Source of the DNA: Candidatus Doudnabacteria bacterium
GTDB lineage: Bacteria; Patescibacteriota; Doudnabacteria; UBA920
Assembly: GCA_903913365.1 (NCBI GenBank)
Contig: CAIWKW010000048.1
Coordinates: forward strand, 1-21,210
Direction: 5' to 3'
Length of the DNA stretch: 21,210 nt
Shown here: positions 20,777 through 21,210 of the stretch, in pieces
How positions within the stretch are numbered: the first letter of the stretch is position 1
Layout: the number at the start of each line of letters is the position of its first letter
Made by a program: the position numbers and the translations under genes
The notes under the pieces: model-generated
What the model was told of the DNA's origin: nothing
What the model saw: the letters and a program-made list of their open reading frames with translations, nothing else
Database searches by the model: none

Positions 20777-21210
20777 TTAAAGTTTAATTATTGCGCGAAG
20801 TTTAGCCGGCCTGCTGCGGGAATTTTTAAAAAGTTCTTCGGGCGAAGCTGTTACGGATTTTTTGGTTAATATTTTTGCCCTGGGGTTTTTTCCGCAAATA
20901 CACTGGGGAAACTCCGGCGGACAAATACAGCCTTTGCTTAATCCCAAGAAAAAATGCTTCACAATCCTGTCTTCCAGAGAATGGAAGGAAACCACAACCA
21001 GCCTGCCTCCGGGGGCTAAAATATCAAAGGCCTTAGGTAAAAACTCCTCTAAATTGTCCAATTCATGATTAACTTCTATGCGCAGTGCCTGAAAAACTCT
21101 TCTGGCCGAATCGTCCGCTTTATGCTTAACCGGCTTGGGCAGTGCTTCTTTGATAATTTCGTAAAGTTCCGACGTACTGCTTAATTCTTTATTTCCGCCG
21201 GAGGCGGATC
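20777..21210 (-). CDS. rsmH: 16S rRNA (cytosine-1402-N4)-methyltransferase RsmH, C-terminal part (5' end outside window)
   Basis: The frame is open through the right edge; 143 C-terminal residues are visible. Family features include ARRVFQALRIEVNHEL, LEEFLPKAFDILAPGGRLVV (split by eye into the known blocks), SFHSLEDRIVKHF and the end RPAKLRAI. RsmH methylates N4 of C1402 in the ribosomal P site using SAM, and heads the dcw cluster in most bacteria. The SAM-binding N-terminal part lies outside the window. A Cys-rich segment CICPPEFPQCICGKNP is present, as is common in this family. Confidence 0.93.
   Translation of the reverse strand, partial: SASGGNKELSSTSELYEIIKEALPKPVKHKADDSARRVFQALRIEVNHELDNLEEFLPKAFDILAPGGRLVVVSFHSLEDRIVKHFFLGLSKGCICPPEFPQCICGKNPRAKILTKKSVTASPEELFKNSRSRPAKLRAIIKL

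Noticed and set aside
1..21210. CRISPR array
   Set aside because: No regularly spaced short repeats were seen anywhere.
1..21210. UGA recoded as glycine or tryptophan (as in some CPR groups)
   Set aside because: Genes end cleanly at standard stops and conserved tryptophans are encoded by TGG; the single in-frame TGA at 15844 is explained by a frameshift.

Overview
The window looks like chromosomal DNA of a Patescibacteria (CPR, Parcubacteria-like) bacterium. The grounds are AT-rich, compact genes, mostly without Shine-Dalgarno (SD) sequences; a large secreted protein ending in the KRxF-type repeats common in CPR surface proteins; a small dcw-type cell-division cluster; and several small proteins of CPR-like style. 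The assignment is an inference from gene style, not from a marker gene. Layout: 1-2.7 kb holds an M23 peptidase lipoprotein (possibly cut by the left edge), a PAP2-like membrane enzyme and a membrane-anchored SH3b protein. 2.7-5.4 kb encodes a 904-residue secreted DUF3494 (ice-binding-like) adhesin-type protein. A 0.5 kb gene-free stretch and a class I glutamine amidotransferase, apparently leaderless, follow. tRNA-Gln(UUG) lies at 6817-6891.  From the 3' end of the tRNA rightwards lies a mobile or accessory region. A large serine recombinase has its last codons and stop inside the tRNA gene, the usual mark of an element integrated there. It is followed by an unknown GC-richer gene, a roughly 96-nt imperfect hairpin, a small ORF with a strong SD, a two-tyrosine HUH rolling-circle Rep protein with a phiX174-like nick motif just upstream, a small unknown gene and several strong hairpins. 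Then comes a tight defence operon: DNA methyltransferase, PD-(D/E)xK restriction endonuclease candidate, D12-class adenine methyltransferase, HARE-HTH plus Mrr-like nuclease, and a membrane-anchored DUF2726 protein. Next are a conserved zinc-binding protein with a palindrome inside its promoter, a frameshifted coiled-coil gene, an IS200/IS605-type end remnant, and a GC-richer secreted lytic transglycosylase. The right end of the integrated element could not be fixed.  The last 3 kb return to core genes on the minus strand: ftsI (PBP), an ftsL-like gene and rsmH (cut by the right edge), preceded by a small two-TM protein and a 170-bp inverted-repeat element. How the parts may work together: the recombinase and Rep would move and copy the island, and the modification and restriction genes would protect or stabilise it. 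Three 29-39 bp repeats (5903-5941, 14885-14923, 15612-15640) share one reading frame and look like leftover gene tails from earlier insertions.
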